Source: Clostridia bacterium
GTDB lineage: Bacteria; Bacillota; Clostridia; Oscillospirales; CAG-272
Assembly: GCA_017540175.1 (NCBI GenBank)
Contig: JAFYBN010000119.1
Coordinates: 1 to 64,000 of the forward strand
Direction: 5' to 3'
Length of the DNA stretch: 64,000 bases
This document shows, piece after piece, positions 41,734 to 52,865 of the stretch. A program made the position numbers and the translations under genes. Within the stretch, counting starts at the first letter, position 1. Every line of letters begins with the position of its first letter. The notes beneath the pieces are model-generated. The model saw only the letters and a list, made by a program, of their open reading frames with translations. It was not told the DNA's origin and ran no database searches.

Positions 41734-43665
41734 TTATGGTTCTGCTTTCCACTTGATCCGATCCGGGTTCATGCCTTGTGGAATGAGGAAATATCCGAAC
41801 TCGTTTTCCCTGAGTCGGAAGATATCGTCTGAGGAGCCGCTGAGATATTCCCTGACGGGAGTCGGGAAAACAAGCGTCAGACTTCCCGTTTTGCATGCCG
41901 CAGCGAGAACGCTCTCTCCCCGCTCCGTTTCGCGGAGATAGATAAAGCAGAAGGCGGTGAGGCTGAGAATGCGGAAGCCGCCGTCGTAGAATGCGGGAAG
42001 GCTTTTTCTTGCCCTGCCGACCGAGCAATAGACCCGGAGCAGGTCGCTGTCCATCGCGTGCCAGGGGAACGGACGGCGGCAGAACGGGTCGCGGTATCCT
42101 TCCATGCCGACCTCATCCCCGTAGAAGACGCAGGGGACTCCGGGAAGCCCCGCGAGGATGCCGTATGCCAATCCCACGAGTTTTTTCGCGCGGGCTCGCT
42201 CTTCGTCCGTCAATCTGAGGGCGGCAAGCTCGGCGTTCGATTTGCTCCCGGCCTCTTCCCCGCCGAAAAGCGTGAGGATCCGTTCGGTGTCGTGCGTGCC
42301 GAGAAAGTTCAGCAAATTATCCGATGTTTCTTTCGGATAACGGCGGTACAGCCCTTCCGTAGCGTGCCGCAGCTCTTCGGTTTCGCCGCGCAGGATGTAG
42401 GAAATCAGCCCGGAACGGAGAGGGTAATTCATCACGGAATCGAGCTGGGACCCCGTCAGATAGCGGCGGCGTCTGCCGTAGCTGATCTTGTCGCTCGCGT
42501 CCTCCCAGACCTCGCCGAGCAGGACCGCGTCCGGATCCTCTTCCTTGACAGCCTCGCGGAAATCGTCGAGAAAGCTGTCCGAGAGCTCATCGGCCACGTC
42601 GAGCCGCCAGCCCCCCACGCCGAGGACCATCCATTTTTTCACGACCTCACCGCAGATAAACTGCCGGTAATCCTCCATCTCGCTGGAGACGCGCGGAAGG
42701 GTCTTCACGCCCCACCAGCAGGTGTACCGTTCGGGAAATTCCTGAAACTCGTACCAGTCCGCCCACTTCGATTCCTTTGACTGATACGCGCCGACTGAGT
42801 CATAATGCCCGAACTTGTTGAAATAGATGGAGTCCGCGCCGGTGTGATTGAAAACGCCGTCGAGCAGAATGTCGATATCGCGTTTCTTCGCTTCCCGGCA
42901 CAGCTCTTCGAGCGCGTCGTCCCCACCGAACATGACGTCCACGGAGAGATAATCGCCCGTGTCATACTTGTGATTCGAGGCGGCGTCGAAAATCGGAGAG
43001 AGATAGATCGTGCGCACACCGAGGGAAGCGATATAGTCGAGCTTTTGCGTGACGCCGTACAGATCGCCGCCGAAAAAGACATTGTTTGCGACGTCGGCAC
43101 CCTGGTATTCGGCGTATTGAGGCGTGCCGTTTTCCCAATCCGGATCGTAAACAGCGCCCTGCTTCACGGGACATTTTCCGCTCCGCGCGAACCGGTCCAC
43201 GAAAATGTGGTAGACCGTACCCTCCTTGAAACGTCTGGACACGGTGAAATCCGGACGGTAGAGCAAAAGCTGGCGCTCTCCGACATAATGACTCAGGAAA
43301 TCGAGCTCCACGGGCTTTTCTCCGCCGATGACAAAGCACGAACCGTCGGCGAGCTGCACCGCGTAGTGGTAATAATACAGCCCCTCGCCGTTCTCCGGAT
43401 CAATGTCCTTTTCGAAATCAAGCGTCAGGCTGTAAAGCGCGGTCGTGCCGTCTCCCGGCTGTTCCTCAAGAGCGAAGGCCTCGTAGGTTGTATTTCCCGT
43501 ATTCCATGCGTCCCGGTGAATGACCATGGCAGCGGAATGAACGGCAATTCTCGCGTCATCCGAAAGCTCAAGCGCGAACCGGATGACGGAGTTTGCCCGA
43601 AAAGCTCCGAGTTCGTTGACCCGGAGCTTTCTTTTCACGTCGAATTTGTATTCTCTCGCTCTCAT
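41734..43665 (-). CDS. GH13 alpha-amylase family enzyme (cyclomaltodextrinase/neopullulanase-like)
   Basis: 643 residues. An N-terminal beta domain (about 1-130) of CBM34 type precedes the barrel, as in neopullulanase-group GH13. Conserved regions are intact: DGVFNHTG, GGWRLDVADEL (nucleophile Asp), LLGEVWED (acid Glu) and LGTHDTERI (transition-state Asp). There is no signal peptide, so it debranches or hydrolyses maltodextrins inside the cell. The ATG at 43665 follows AAAGGACTTT, 8 nt past the glgP stop. It is the last gene of the glycogen operon and would act with glgP in breakdown. Confidence 0.92.
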   Translation of the reverse strand: MRAREYKFDVKRKLRVNELGAFRANSVIRFALELSDDARIAVHSAAMVIHRDAWNTGNTTYEAFALEEQPGDGTTALYSLTLDFEKDIDPENGEGLYYYHYAVQLADGSCFVIGGEKPVELDFLSHYVGERQLLLYRPDFTVSRRFKEGTVYHIFVDRFARSGKCPVKQGAVYDPDWENGTPQYAEYQGADVANNVFFGGDLYGVTQKLDYIASLGVRTIYLSPIFDAASNHKYDTGDYLSVDVMFGGDDALEELCREAKKRDIDILLDGVFNHTGADSIYFNKFGHYDSVGAYQSKESKWADWYEFQEFPERYTCWWGVKTLPRVSSEMEDYRQFICGEVVKKWMVLGVGGWRLDVADELSDSFLDDFREAVKEEDPDAVLLGEVWEDASDKISYGRRRRYLTGSQLDSVMNYPLRSGLISYILRGETEELRHATEGLYRRYPKETSDNLLNFLGTHDTERILTLFGGEEAGSKSNAELAALRLTDEERARAKKLVGLAYGILAGLPGVPCVFYGDEVGMEGYRDPFCRRPFPWHAMDSDLLRVYCSVGRARKSLPAFYDGGFRILSLTAFCFIYLRETERGESVLAAACKTGSLTLVFPTPVREYLSGSSDDIFRLRENEFGYFLIPQGMNPDRIKWKAEP

Positions 43666-43673
43666 AAAGTCCT

Positions 43674-46103
43674 TTATCTGACCGGAGAAATCCGCCAGAT
43701 GTTTTCCGCATATTCCCGGATGGAACGGTCGGAGGAGAAGAAGCCCGCGCTGGCGATGTTGATGAGGGACTTCCTCAGCCACAGATCCGCGTTGTGATAG
43801 GCGTCGATCATTCTGCCGTACACTGCCAGATAGGAGTCAAAGTCGGCAAGGCACATATACGGGTCGGGAACGCCATGCGAATACAGGAAGTAGTTCACCA
43901 TATCCGTGTAGTTCCAGCCGTTGAACGTGCCACGCATCCGGTCGATCGTGCGGCGGAGACGTTCGCTCTGGAGATAAAAGTTCTGGGAGGAGTATCCCTG
44001 CTTCCAGAGATCGTCCACTTCCGCGGAGTTGAGACCGAAGATATAGATGTTCGCGTCGCCCACCGCGTCGCGGATCTCGACGTTCGCGCCGTCAAGCGTT
44101 CCGAGGGTCAGCGCGCCGTTGACCATGAACTTCATACAGCCCGTGCCGCTCGCTTCCTTGCCTGCGAGGGAAATCTGCTCACTGATGTCGGACGCGGGCA
44201 TGAGCAGTTCGGCGGAGCTGACGTTGTAGTCCTCAAGATAGACGACGCGGAGAAGGTCGCGCGCCTTCGGATCCTTTGCGATCTCCTGACCGAGATCCCA
44301 GATGAGTTTGATGATGTTCTTCGCCATATAATAACCCGGCGCGGCTTTTCCGCCGAAAATGAACGTCGTGGGCGTCCAGTCCCCGTTCGGGTTATCGCGG
44401 ATATCGTTATAAAGGGAGATGATTTTGAGCACATTGAGCAGCTGGCGCTTGTACTCGTGCATGCGCTTGACCTGAACGTCGAAGACCGAGGAAACGTCGA
44501 GAGCCGTTCCCGTCCGGTCAAAATAATACTTCGAGAAGCGCACCTTGTTTTCCGACTTGATCTTCGCAAGACGCTCGAGAATGTCTTTGTCGTTCAGACG
44601 AGTCTTCAGCTCAGAGAGGCGGGAGAAGTCCTTGCGGTATTCCGGTCCGATGACCTCGTCAAGAAGGGCGGTCAGTCCGGGATTGGAGTAGCAGAGCCAG
44701 CGACGCATCGCGATGCCGTTCGTAACGTTGGTGAATTTATACGGCATGGCGTTGTAATAGTCGTGGAAGATCGTCTTCTTCAGGATGGCGGAATGAAGCG
44801 CCGATACGCCGTTGACCGTATGGGACGCGGCGACGGAGAGGTTCGCCATTCTCACCTGCGAATAACCGACGATCGCCATGCGCGAAATGCGGTCCCAGTC
44901 GCCGGGATACATCGTCCAGAGGTCCGCGCAGAGGCGGCGGTTGATCTCCTCGACGATCATATAAATACGGGGCAGACGGAGCTGGAAGAGCTGAACGTTC
45001 CATTTTTCGAGCGCCTCGGGGAGAACGGTGTGGTTCGTGTAGGACACGACGCGGGTCACCACGCTCCAGGCCGCTTCCCAGGTGTAGGAATAGATATCCA
45101 TGAGGATGCGCATCAGTTCGGGAACGACGAGGGCGGGATGGGTGTCGTTGATGTGGATCGCGACCTTGTCCGCGAAATTGAACAGCGAACCGTAAGCGGC
45201 AAGATGGTCGGCGATGATGGACTGCAGGGATGCGGAAACGAGGAAATACTGCTGGGAAAGGCGGAGCAGCTTGCCTTCGTCGTGATCGTCGGAGGGATAA
45301 AGGACCTTAGAGAGCACTTCCGCGTTCGCGGTCTGCTGCATCGCTTCGAAATACTGTCCCTGAGAGAACAGATTCATGTTGAAATTGGTGGTCTCAACCG
45401 CTTTCCAGAGACGGAGAACGTTGACCGCCTCACAGTCCGCGCCCGAAACCATCATATCGTACGGAACGGCGCGAACTTCCTTGTAGTTGTCATAGGTCAC
45501 GGAGCACTTTCCGTTCTCCCAGCTCTCGTGGACCGTGCCGCCGAGCTTGACATTGTACGCCTTGTCGCTGCGCGCCACAAGCCAGGTGCTGCCTTCGTTC
45601 ATCCACGCGTCCGGAAGCTCGACCTGGTTGCCATCGATGATGCGCTGCTTGAACAGCCCGTATTCATAGCAGATCGAAAAGCCCGTCGCGGGATAATCGA
45701 GCGTGGTGAGGGAATCCATGAAACAGGCGGCGAGCCGTCCGAGACCTCCGTTGCCGAGTCCGGGATCGGGTTCAAGTTCGTAAATGCGGTCAAGATCGTA
45801 GCCCATTTCCTTGAGCGCGGTGCGGTATTCATCGGCGAGTCCGAGATTCATGAGGTTGTTTTTGAGCTGCCGCCCCATGAGGAATTCCATGCAGAGATAA
45901 TAAACTCTTCTCGGATGGACCTTTTTGATCCGGTCGTGGAAAACCTGACGCTTCGCGATCAAAAGATCTTTCACCGAAAGCGCGGTCGCTTTGAACACCT
46001 GCTCTTCCGTCGCTTCCTCGGGGGAAACGCCGAAATGGCTCGTCAGCTTCGCCTCGATGCTCGCGCGGACTGCGGTCTTGTGCTCTTTCATTTGATTGTC
46101 CAT
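43674..46103 (-). CDS. glgP: Glycogen/maltodextrin phosphorylase
   Basis: 809 residues, the family norm. It releases glucose-1-phosphate from alpha-1,4-glucan ends using phosphate and PLP. The PLP-lysine region is SGTGCMKFMVNGALTLGTLD, with Cys where most homologues have Asn, and LEPDPGLGNGGLGRLAACFM is the phosphate/dimer segment. The ATG at 46103 follows GGAGAAACAAT. A terminator-like hairpin (46124-46164) stands between glgA and this gene, so its level may be set apart from the synthesis genes. Confidence 0.95.
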   Translation of the reverse strand: MDNQMKEHKTAVRASIEAKLTSHFGVSPEEATEEQVFKATALSVKDLLIAKRQVFHDRIKKVHPRRVYYLCMEFLMGRQLKNNLMNLGLADEYRTALKEMGYDLDRIYELEPDPGLGNGGLGRLAACFMDSLTTLDYPATGFSICYEYGLFKQRIIDGNQVELPDAWMNEGSTWLVARSDKAYNVKLGGTVHESWENGKCSVTYDNYKEVRAVPYDMMVSGADCEAVNVLRLWKAVETTNFNMNLFSQGQYFEAMQQTANAEVLSKVLYPSDDHDEGKLLRLSQQYFLVSASLQSIIADHLAAYGSLFNFADKVAIHINDTHPALVVPELMRILMDIYSYTWEAAWSVVTRVVSYTNHTVLPEALEKWNVQLFQLRLPRIYMIVEEINRRLCADLWTMYPGDWDRISRMAIVGYSQVRMANLSVAASHTVNGVSALHSAILKKTIFHDYYNAMPYKFTNVTNGIAMRRWLCYSNPGLTALLDEVIGPEYRKDFSRLSELKTRLNDKDILERLAKIKSENKVRFSKYYFDRTGTALDVSSVFDVQVKRMHEYKRQLLNVLKIISLYNDIRDNPNGDWTPTTFIFGGKAAPGYYMAKNIIKLIWDLGQEIAKDPKARDLLRVVYLEDYNVSSAELLMPASDISEQISLAGKEASGTGCMKFMVNGALTLGTLDGANVEIRDAVGDANIYIFGLNSAEVDDLWKQGYSSQNFYLQSERLRRTIDRMRGTFNGWNYTDMVNYFLYSHGVPDPYMCLADFDSYLAVYGRMIDAYHNADLWLRKSLINIASAGFFSSDRSIREYAENIWRISPVR

Positions 46104-46123
46104 ATTGTTTCTCCGATTTTCTT

Positions 46124-46164
46124 CAAAAAAAGATTTCGGCGCATAGGCAATCCCATGCGCCGAA
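46124..46164 (-). terminator. Terminator within the glycogen operon, between glgA and glgP
   Basis: 10-bp perfect stem TTCGGCGCAT/ATGCGCCGAA with a 10-nt loop, then ATCTTTTTTT on the minus strand. No new promoter was found after it, so partial readthrough is probable. Confidence 0.85.
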
Positions 46165-46194
46165 TGAAACGTCACTTCGTACCCGTATCTTATT

Positions 46195-47634
46195 TTACTT
46201 CAATTTGGAATAAATATCAATGTATCTTTTTGCCGAAACATTCCACGAAAAGTCGACAATCATGACATTTTTCACTAAATCGTCCCATTTTGTCCGATCC
46301 TTCTTCAACCGAAGTGCATAACGGATGACGTTCATCATGTCGTGCGCGTTGTAATTCGTGAAGGTGAAGCCGTTGCCCGTCCCTTCGTATTCGTTGTAAG
46401 GACGGATGGTATCGGCAAGACCGCCGCATTCACGCACGATCGGAACCGTGCCGTACCGGGACGCGATCATCTGGGACAGTCCGCACGGCTCGCTCTTTGA
46501 CGGCATGAGGAACATATCCGCGCCGGCATAGAATTTCTTCGAAAGAGCCTTGTTGTACTCGAGGCGGATGCACACACGCCCAGGCTGTCTCGCGCCGAGA
46601 TCGCGGAAGAAGTCTTCGAACGCGGCGTCGCCCGTGCCGAGCAGAACAAAGCGGACATCCTCGGTCGTGATGATCTCCTCGATGACGTGCCGGACAAGAT
46701 CGAAACCCTTGTGAGAGGCAAGGCGGGAAACCATGGCGATGATCGGAGTATCGGGAGCGTGTGAGAAGCCGCAGACGTCTTCCAGATCGGCTTTGTCGAC
46801 GGATTTTCCGCTGAGGTCGGATGCCGTGAAGCGCGCTGCGATGTCCGGGTCGGTTGCGGGATTGTAATAATTGACGTCGATGCCGTTGACGATGCCTGTG
46901 AGTTTGCCTTCCGCGTCAGCCTGCCGGAGGATGTGATGCAGTCCGCTCGAGTAGTATTCGGTCAAAATCTCGCGCGCATAGGTCTGGCTGACGGTATTTA
47001 CCATATCCGCGCAGACGATCGCACCCTTCAAGAGATTAATCACGCCGTTGTACTCAACCACGGAGCGATCCCATTCCGGCAGCTCGAAAACGTCGCCGAG
47101 AATTCCGAAGTCAAACTGCCCCTGATAATCGATGTTGTGGATGGTAAACAGCGCGCGGACGGCGCGGTATTCGTCGAGATGCGCGTACTTGCGCTTGAGG
47201 TAGATCACAGCCAGCGCGGTCTGCCAGTCGTTCGCGTGGAGCACGTCGGGATAGAAATGCACGATGCTCATCAGCTCGACCACGCATTTCGAGAAGAAGG
47301 CGAAGCGCTCGCCGTCATCGTAGCACCCGTAAAGCTGGCCTCGGTCGAAATAATACAGATTGTCGATGAAATAGAAGATCACGCCGTCCCGTTCGATCTT
47401 CCATACGCCGCAGTACTGGTTGCGCCAGGACAGGCGGATGTTCGTTTCAGCCACAAGCTCGAGCTGTTCGGAGTACTGGTCGCGGATCTTGGGATAGAGC
47501 GGGATCACGACACGGATATCGCTCTTCTCCCCGAGTTCTGCTTTGACCGCCTTCGGCAGGGATCCCATAACGTCGGCAAGTCCACCAGTCGACGCGAACG
47601 GAAGCGCCTCGGACGCTGCGTACAGTATATTCAT
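46195..47634 (-). CDS. glgA: Glycogen synthase (ADP-glucose)
   Basis: 479-residue GT5 enzyme that extends alpha-1,4-glucan from ADP-glucose. The N-terminal ADP-glucose loop reads PFASTGGLADV: the Lys of the canonical KxGGL motif is Ser, while GGL and the rest of the fold are intact. The C-terminal Rossmann domain has PSKSEPCGLSQMIASRYG with the retaining Glu. It lies 18 nt after glgD. A Lys-to-Ser/Ala change may be common in clostridial GlgA, so activity is still likely. Confidence 0.94.
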   Translation of the reverse strand: MNILYAASEALPFASTGGLADVMGSLPKAVKAELGEKSDIRVVIPLYPKIRDQYSEQLELVAETNIRLSWRNQYCGVWKIERDGVIFYFIDNLYYFDRGQLYGCYDDGERFAFFSKCVVELMSIVHFYPDVLHANDWQTALAVIYLKRKYAHLDEYRAVRALFTIHNIDYQGQFDFGILGDVFELPEWDRSVVEYNGVINLLKGAIVCADMVNTVSQTYAREILTEYYSSGLHHILRQADAEGKLTGIVNGIDVNYYNPATDPDIAARFTASDLSGKSVDKADLEDVCGFSHAPDTPIIAMVSRLASHKGFDLVRHVIEEIITTEDVRFVLLGTGDAAFEDFFRDLGARQPGRVCIRLEYNKALSKKFYAGADMFLMPSKSEPCGLSQMIASRYGTVPIVRECGGLADTIRPYNEYEGTGNGFTFTNYNAHDMMNVIRYALRLKKDRTKWDDLVKNVMIVDFSWNVSAKRYIDIYSKLK

Positions 47635-47652
47635 ATGATCCTCCGGATTCGA

Positions 47653-48789
47653 TTAAATCATTTTGCCCTTTGATACGTAGAACGGCTGAGTTTCCGCCCC
47701 CGAAAGCATTCTCTGATCGCGGATGACGGCATTCTTGTCGGCAATGACGCAGTTTAAGAAAGCGCCGTCCCCGACGATAGTGTCCTGCATGATGATCGAA
47801 TTGCGGACCGTGGCGTTTCTCCCGATTTTCACGCCGCGGAAGATGATGGAGTTCTCCACCGTGCCTTCGATGAAGCAGCCGTCGGCGATCATGGAATTCT
47901 TCGCGGCCGATCCCGCAGCGTAATAGGTGGGCGTCGAGTTGCGCACCTTGGTGTAGACCGGACGGCTCTTCACGTTGAAGAGGGATTCGCGTACCCAAGG
48001 CTTTTCGATGAGTTCCATGCTGTGCTTGTAGTAATCGGCGAAGGACGTGATCGCGGCGAAATAACCGTCGCAGCGATAAATGCGGTTGTTCTTGTAGCCG
48101 CTTGTGCGGGCGATGATATCGCGTGTGAGGCTGGTATATCCTCGCGTCTGTGCTTCAAGCACAAGATGGTTCAGATACGACGTGCTCATCACGATCATAT
48201 TGAGGCTGATATCCGCCTCGCCGGAGAAATCCGCCGGATAAGGGATGACCTCGGTGATGCGTCCGCTCTCGTCCGAGCGGAAAATCACGTTCGATTTCGC
48301 CTGTTCCGACGTCATTTCCACGTTCTTCACGGCAATGGTCATGTCCGCGCCGGTCTCCTGATGGTAGCGGATCATGTCGGTGAAGTCCACGTTGCAGATC
48401 ACGTCGCAGTCGGAAAGCACCACATAATCGTCCTTGATGCGCGAAAGGGAGGCAGAAACGCTCTTCAGAGAATCGAGTCGGGAATTGGAGGCGTTCTGGA
48501 TATAGGGATTCGCGAAGGCCGTGATGTTCGGAGGCAGGAGCTTGATGCCCCCGGAACGGCGGGCAAGATCCCAGTCCTTGCCGGAGCCGATGTGATCCAT
48601 CAGGGACTGATAGTTATAGTTCGTGATGACGCTGATGTTGTAGATGTTCGAATTCACCATGTTCGAGAGGGTGAAGTCGATGAAGCGGTAGCGGCAGGCA
48701 AACGGCACGGAAGCAATCGTGCGGAGCCGTGTGAGTTCGGGAATATGACTGTCGTGGATATTCGAGAAGATAATGCCGTATGCAGACAT
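47653..48789 (-). CDS. glgD: ADP-glucose pyrophosphorylase regulatory subunit
   Basis: 378 residues; homologous to GlgC but lacking the catalytic GGxGxRL loop (N-terminus reads MSAYGIIFSNIHDSHIPELT). In Firmicutes GlgD pairs with GlgC and modulates its affinity and regulation. A nucleotidyltransferase-like domain (1-250) is followed by a left-handed beta-helix of hexapeptide repeats (about 280-370). It lies 18 nt after glgC. Confidence 0.94.
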   Translation of the reverse strand: MSAYGIIFSNIHDSHIPELTRLRTIASVPFACRYRFIDFTLSNMVNSNIYNISVITNYNYQSLMDHIGSGKDWDLARRSGGIKLLPPNITAFANPYIQNASNSRLDSLKSVSASLSRIKDDYVVLSDCDVICNVDFTDMIRYHQETGADMTIAVKNVEMTSEQAKSNVIFRSDESGRITEVIPYPADFSGEADISLNMIVMSTSYLNHLVLEAQTRGYTSLTRDIIARTSGYKNNRIYRCDGYFAAITSFADYYKHSMELIEKPWVRESLFNVKSRPVYTKVRNSTPTYYAAGSAAKNSMIADGCFIEGTVENSIIFRGVKIGRNATVRNSIIMQDTIVGDGAFLNCVIADKNAVIRDQRMLSGAETQPFYVSKGKMI

Positions 48790-48807
48790 GTTTTCGTCCC
48801 CCTTCTG

Positions 48808-50022
<1,215 letters not shown>

Positions 50023-50062
50023 ATTGACCCTCCGTCAAATTTTGTTCTTTTTCAAAATGCTC

Positions 50063-52051
50063 TCAGATAGCCGAGCGTTCGTTCTGCTGTTTTTCGTAAA
50101 TCACACCGCCCAGCGCGGGAAGCGTGACCGTGATCGAATGGTGCCTGGTTCCGTCCTCTCGGATCTCGGTGATCGTCCGCACCGGCGCTTCGCTGAGGCG
50201 GTTCTTCCCGCCGAACTCGTACGGGTCGGTGGAGAATACTTCCTCGTACCGTCCCATTTTCGGAACTTCGAGCCGGTAATTCTCGCGCAGGACGGGGGCG
50301 AAATTGAGGACCACGACGACTTCCCTGCCCTTTTTGTCGCGTCTGCGATAGGAGTATATGTTGAGATCCGCCTGATCCGGGTCGATCCATTCGAATCCGT
50401 CCCAGCCGTCGTCGATCTCGTAGAGCGCAGGTGTGTTCAGATAATAATGGTTGATCGCCTTGACGAACCGCTGCATTTCAACGTGACGCGGATAGTCGAT
50501 CATGAACCATTCGAGCTGATTCGCGGCGTCCCATTCCCGGAACTGGGCGAATTCCGTGCCCATGAAGAGGAGCTTCTTGCCCGGCATGGTCATCATGCAG
50601 AGCAGAAGCGTGCGCATGCAGGCGAATTTGTCATCGTATTCGCCGAAGCATTTGTCCACAACGGATTTCTTCCCGTGCGTCACTTCGTCGTGCGAAATCG
50701 GCAGGATGAAATTCTCGCTGAACGCGTACATCAGCGGGAAGGTGAGCTTGTTGTGCACGTATTTGCGCGCGATGGGGTCGGTCGCGACGTAATCGAAGGC
50801 GTCCTTCGCCCAGCCCATATTCCATTTGAAGCTGAAGCCGAGGCCGCCGTCCTTGACGGGCGTGGTCAGCATTGCCCACGAGGTGGATTCCTCCGCGATC
50901 ATGAGCACGTCCGGGAATTCGGCCGAAACCGCCCCGTTGAGCTTTTTGAAGAACGCGACTGCTTCGAGATTGCGGGCGTTCCCCTCGCTGTTCGGGAGCC
51001 ATTCGCCTGGCTCCTTGAAATAATCGAGGTAGAGCATGGAGGAAACCGCGTCGACCCGGAGACCGTCCGCGTGGAATTCTCTCAGCCAATAGAGAGCGTT
51101 CGAGACGAGGAAGGACTGCACTTCCGGCCTTCCGACGTCGAAGCACCGCGTGCCCCAGCCGCGGTTTTCCATCCGGTCCGCGCCCTGATACTCATAGAGC
51201 GGCTGTCCGTCAAATTCAAAGAGACCGTGTTCGTCCTTCGGGAAATCGGCGGGGACCCAGTCGAGGATCACGCCGATGCCCGCCTCGTGCATCTTTTCGA
51301 CGAAATACCGGAAATCCTCCGGCGTTCCGTACCGGGAAGTCGGGGCGTAGTATCCCGTGATCTGATAGCCCCACGACTCGTCAAGCGGATGCTCCATCAC
51401 GGGCAGCAACTCTACATGGGTATAGCCCATCTCTGCGGCGTACGCCGAAAGACGGTCGGCGATCTCACGATAGTTCAGATACCGGTCCCCGTCGCCCGAC
51501 GAGCGATCGTTCGTCCGCCAGGAGCCGAGGTGGACTTCGTAAATATTGAGCGGCGCGGAATAAAAATGATTGACCTTCGGACGGAATCCGCGCTGTTTGG
51601 GACAAACCGTCGCCGAACGCTTCGCCAGCCACTTTGCGTCCTTCCAGACGTGTCCGTGAAGCGGGCAGACGATGGACGCCGTCTTCCCCCTTGTTTCGGA
51701 GGCAAACGCGTACGGATCAGCTTTGAGGCGCGTGACGCCGTCCCGCCCGGTCACGGAGAATTTGTAAAAGCTGCCGGTCAGAGGCTTGTCCGAGCGGACG
51801 GATACTTCCCATATCCCTTCGTCCGTAACGCGGGTCATGGGCAGGCCGGTTTCCCAGTCCGTAAAATCGGAAACAAGGGCTGCCGCCTTGGCGTTCGGCG
51901 CCCACGTCCGGAAAAAAGTCCTGTATTCGTCACCCTCGCGCTCCGTATGACAGCCGAGGTATTCGTAAGCGTGAAAATTGGTTCCCTGGTGAAAGAGATA
52001 CGCCGCGAGGTTTTCTTCTCCGGCGGGAATCGGAACCAAGACATCGTTCAT
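50063..52051 (-). CDS. glgB: 1,4-alpha-glucan branching enzyme
   Basis: 662 residues, GH13_9 type. The order is: N-terminal CBM48 (about 25-120), catalytic barrel with GLRVDAVSSMLYLDY (nucleophile Asp) and LMIAEESTSW (acid Glu), LPISHDEVTHGKKS, and a C-terminal beta domain. It transfers 1,4-linked segments to make 1,6-branches. GGAAAGGAAGGGATTCACC precedes the ATG at 52051; the longer frame reaches into the promoter. First gene of the operon glgB-C-D-A-P-GH13. Confidence 0.96.
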   Translation of the reverse strand: MNDVLVPIPAGEENLAAYLFHQGTNFHAYEYLGCHTEREGDEYRTFFRTWAPNAKAAALVSDFTDWETGLPMTRVTDEGIWEVSVRSDKPLTGSFYKFSVTGRDGVTRLKADPYAFASETRGKTASIVCPLHGHVWKDAKWLAKRSATVCPKQRGFRPKVNHFYSAPLNIYEVHLGSWRTNDRSSGDGDRYLNYREIADRLSAYAAEMGYTHVELLPVMEHPLDESWGYQITGYYAPTSRYGTPEDFRYFVEKMHEAGIGVILDWVPADFPKDEHGLFEFDGQPLYEYQGADRMENRGWGTRCFDVGRPEVQSFLVSNALYWLREFHADGLRVDAVSSMLYLDYFKEPGEWLPNSEGNARNLEAVAFFKKLNGAVSAEFPDVLMIAEESTSWAMLTTPVKDGGLGFSFKWNMGWAKDAFDYVATDPIARKYVHNKLTFPLMYAFSENFILPISHDEVTHGKKSVVDKCFGEYDDKFACMRTLLLCMMTMPGKKLLFMGTEFAQFREWDAANQLEWFMIDYPRHVEMQRFVKAINHYYLNTPALYEIDDGWDGFEWIDPDQADLNIYSYRRRDKKGREVVVVLNFAPVLRENYRLEVPKMGRYEEVFSTDPYEFGGKNRLSEAPVRTITEIREDGTRHHSITVTLPALGGVIYEKQQNERSAI

Positions 52052-52078
52052 GGTGAATCCCTTCCTTTCCCTTTTTTC

Positions 52079-52107
52079 ATTATACATGATTCGGGGAAAG
52101 TTTTCAA
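52079..52107 (-). promoter_or_regulatory. Promoter of the glycogen operon
   Basis: TTGAAA (52102-52107), 17-bp spacer, TATAAT (52079-52084), minus strand, 28 nt before glgB. Confidence 0.9.
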
Positions 52108-52181
52108 GGGTTTCTGCCATTTTTGTGAAATATTTTTTTGGAAAATGAGGACAGTTTCAGCAAGTTCACCAAAGAAATGCG

Positions 52182-52865
52182 CTATTTTGACAGCGGTACA
52201 GCGGCAAACTCAGCTGTGCTCGGAGCAGGGTCGAAAGCAGGAAGCCCGTTTTCCTCTGCTGCGGTAAAGCGCCACGGATAAAAACGCGCCTCGCCCGCGT
52301 AGTCAATGCCGATGCGTTCCCGCTCGAGAATTCTCTTCGGCTGAAATCCGTCGTCGCGCAGAAACAATGCGTCCCCCGTACAGTCGAGCGCATTATCCAC
52401 TCTCGTGACGGAAAGCGCGAGACAGAGCTTTCCCGGTCCGTTCGCAAAACCGAACCAGTCAAGCTCACCGAGTGATTCGGGAGGCGGAAGCGGCTTTTTC
52501 CGTCTGTTCCCCGCGAGGACGTTTTGATAAATCAGCTCACGCCCTTCGATGGGATATGCCGCGCGGATCAGCACCGCTTCCGGATTTCCGTCCTCTGCCG
52601 CCGTGAGGTTGAGGCAGGCGTAAAGCCCGTAAATCAGATAGACATAGGAAAAACCGCCCGGCAGATACATGGTTTCCGTTCGCGCGGTTCTTCTCCCCCC
52701 ATACGCGTGGGATGCACGGTCCGAGACGCCGAGATATGCCTCGGTTTCGGTGATGACCGCCGCCATGACGCCGCGATCCGTCCGCCGGACGAGGGTCTTT
52801 CCGATCATCCGGCGCGCGAGGGTCAGAGCGTCGGTGCGGTAAAATTCTGTGGCGAGCTTAGTCAA
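52182..52865 (-). CDS. DNA-3-methyladenine glycosylase (AAG/MPG type)
   Basis: 227 residues of the AAG family, which flips out and removes alkylated purines. Recognisable segments: ITETEAYLGVSDRASHAYGG with the catalytic Glu, MYLPGGFSYVYLIYGLYACL, AVLIRAAYP and FANGPGKLCLALSV. It overlaps the preceding monooxygenase-like gene by 8 nt. Its position in the run led by lexA is consistent with DNA-damage control, although promoter readthrough along 1.4 kb has not been shown. Confidence 0.92.
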   Translation of the reverse strand: MTKLATEFYRTDALTLARRMIGKTLVRRTDRGVMAAVITETEAYLGVSDRASHAYGGRRTARTETMYLPGGFSYVYLIYGLYACLNLTAAEDGNPEAVLIRAAYPIEGRELIYQNVLAGNRRKKPLPPPESLGELDWFGFANGPGKLCLALSVTRVDNALDCTGDALFLRDDGFQPKRILERERIGIDYAGEARFYPWRFTAAEENGLPAFDPAPSTAEFAAVPLSK

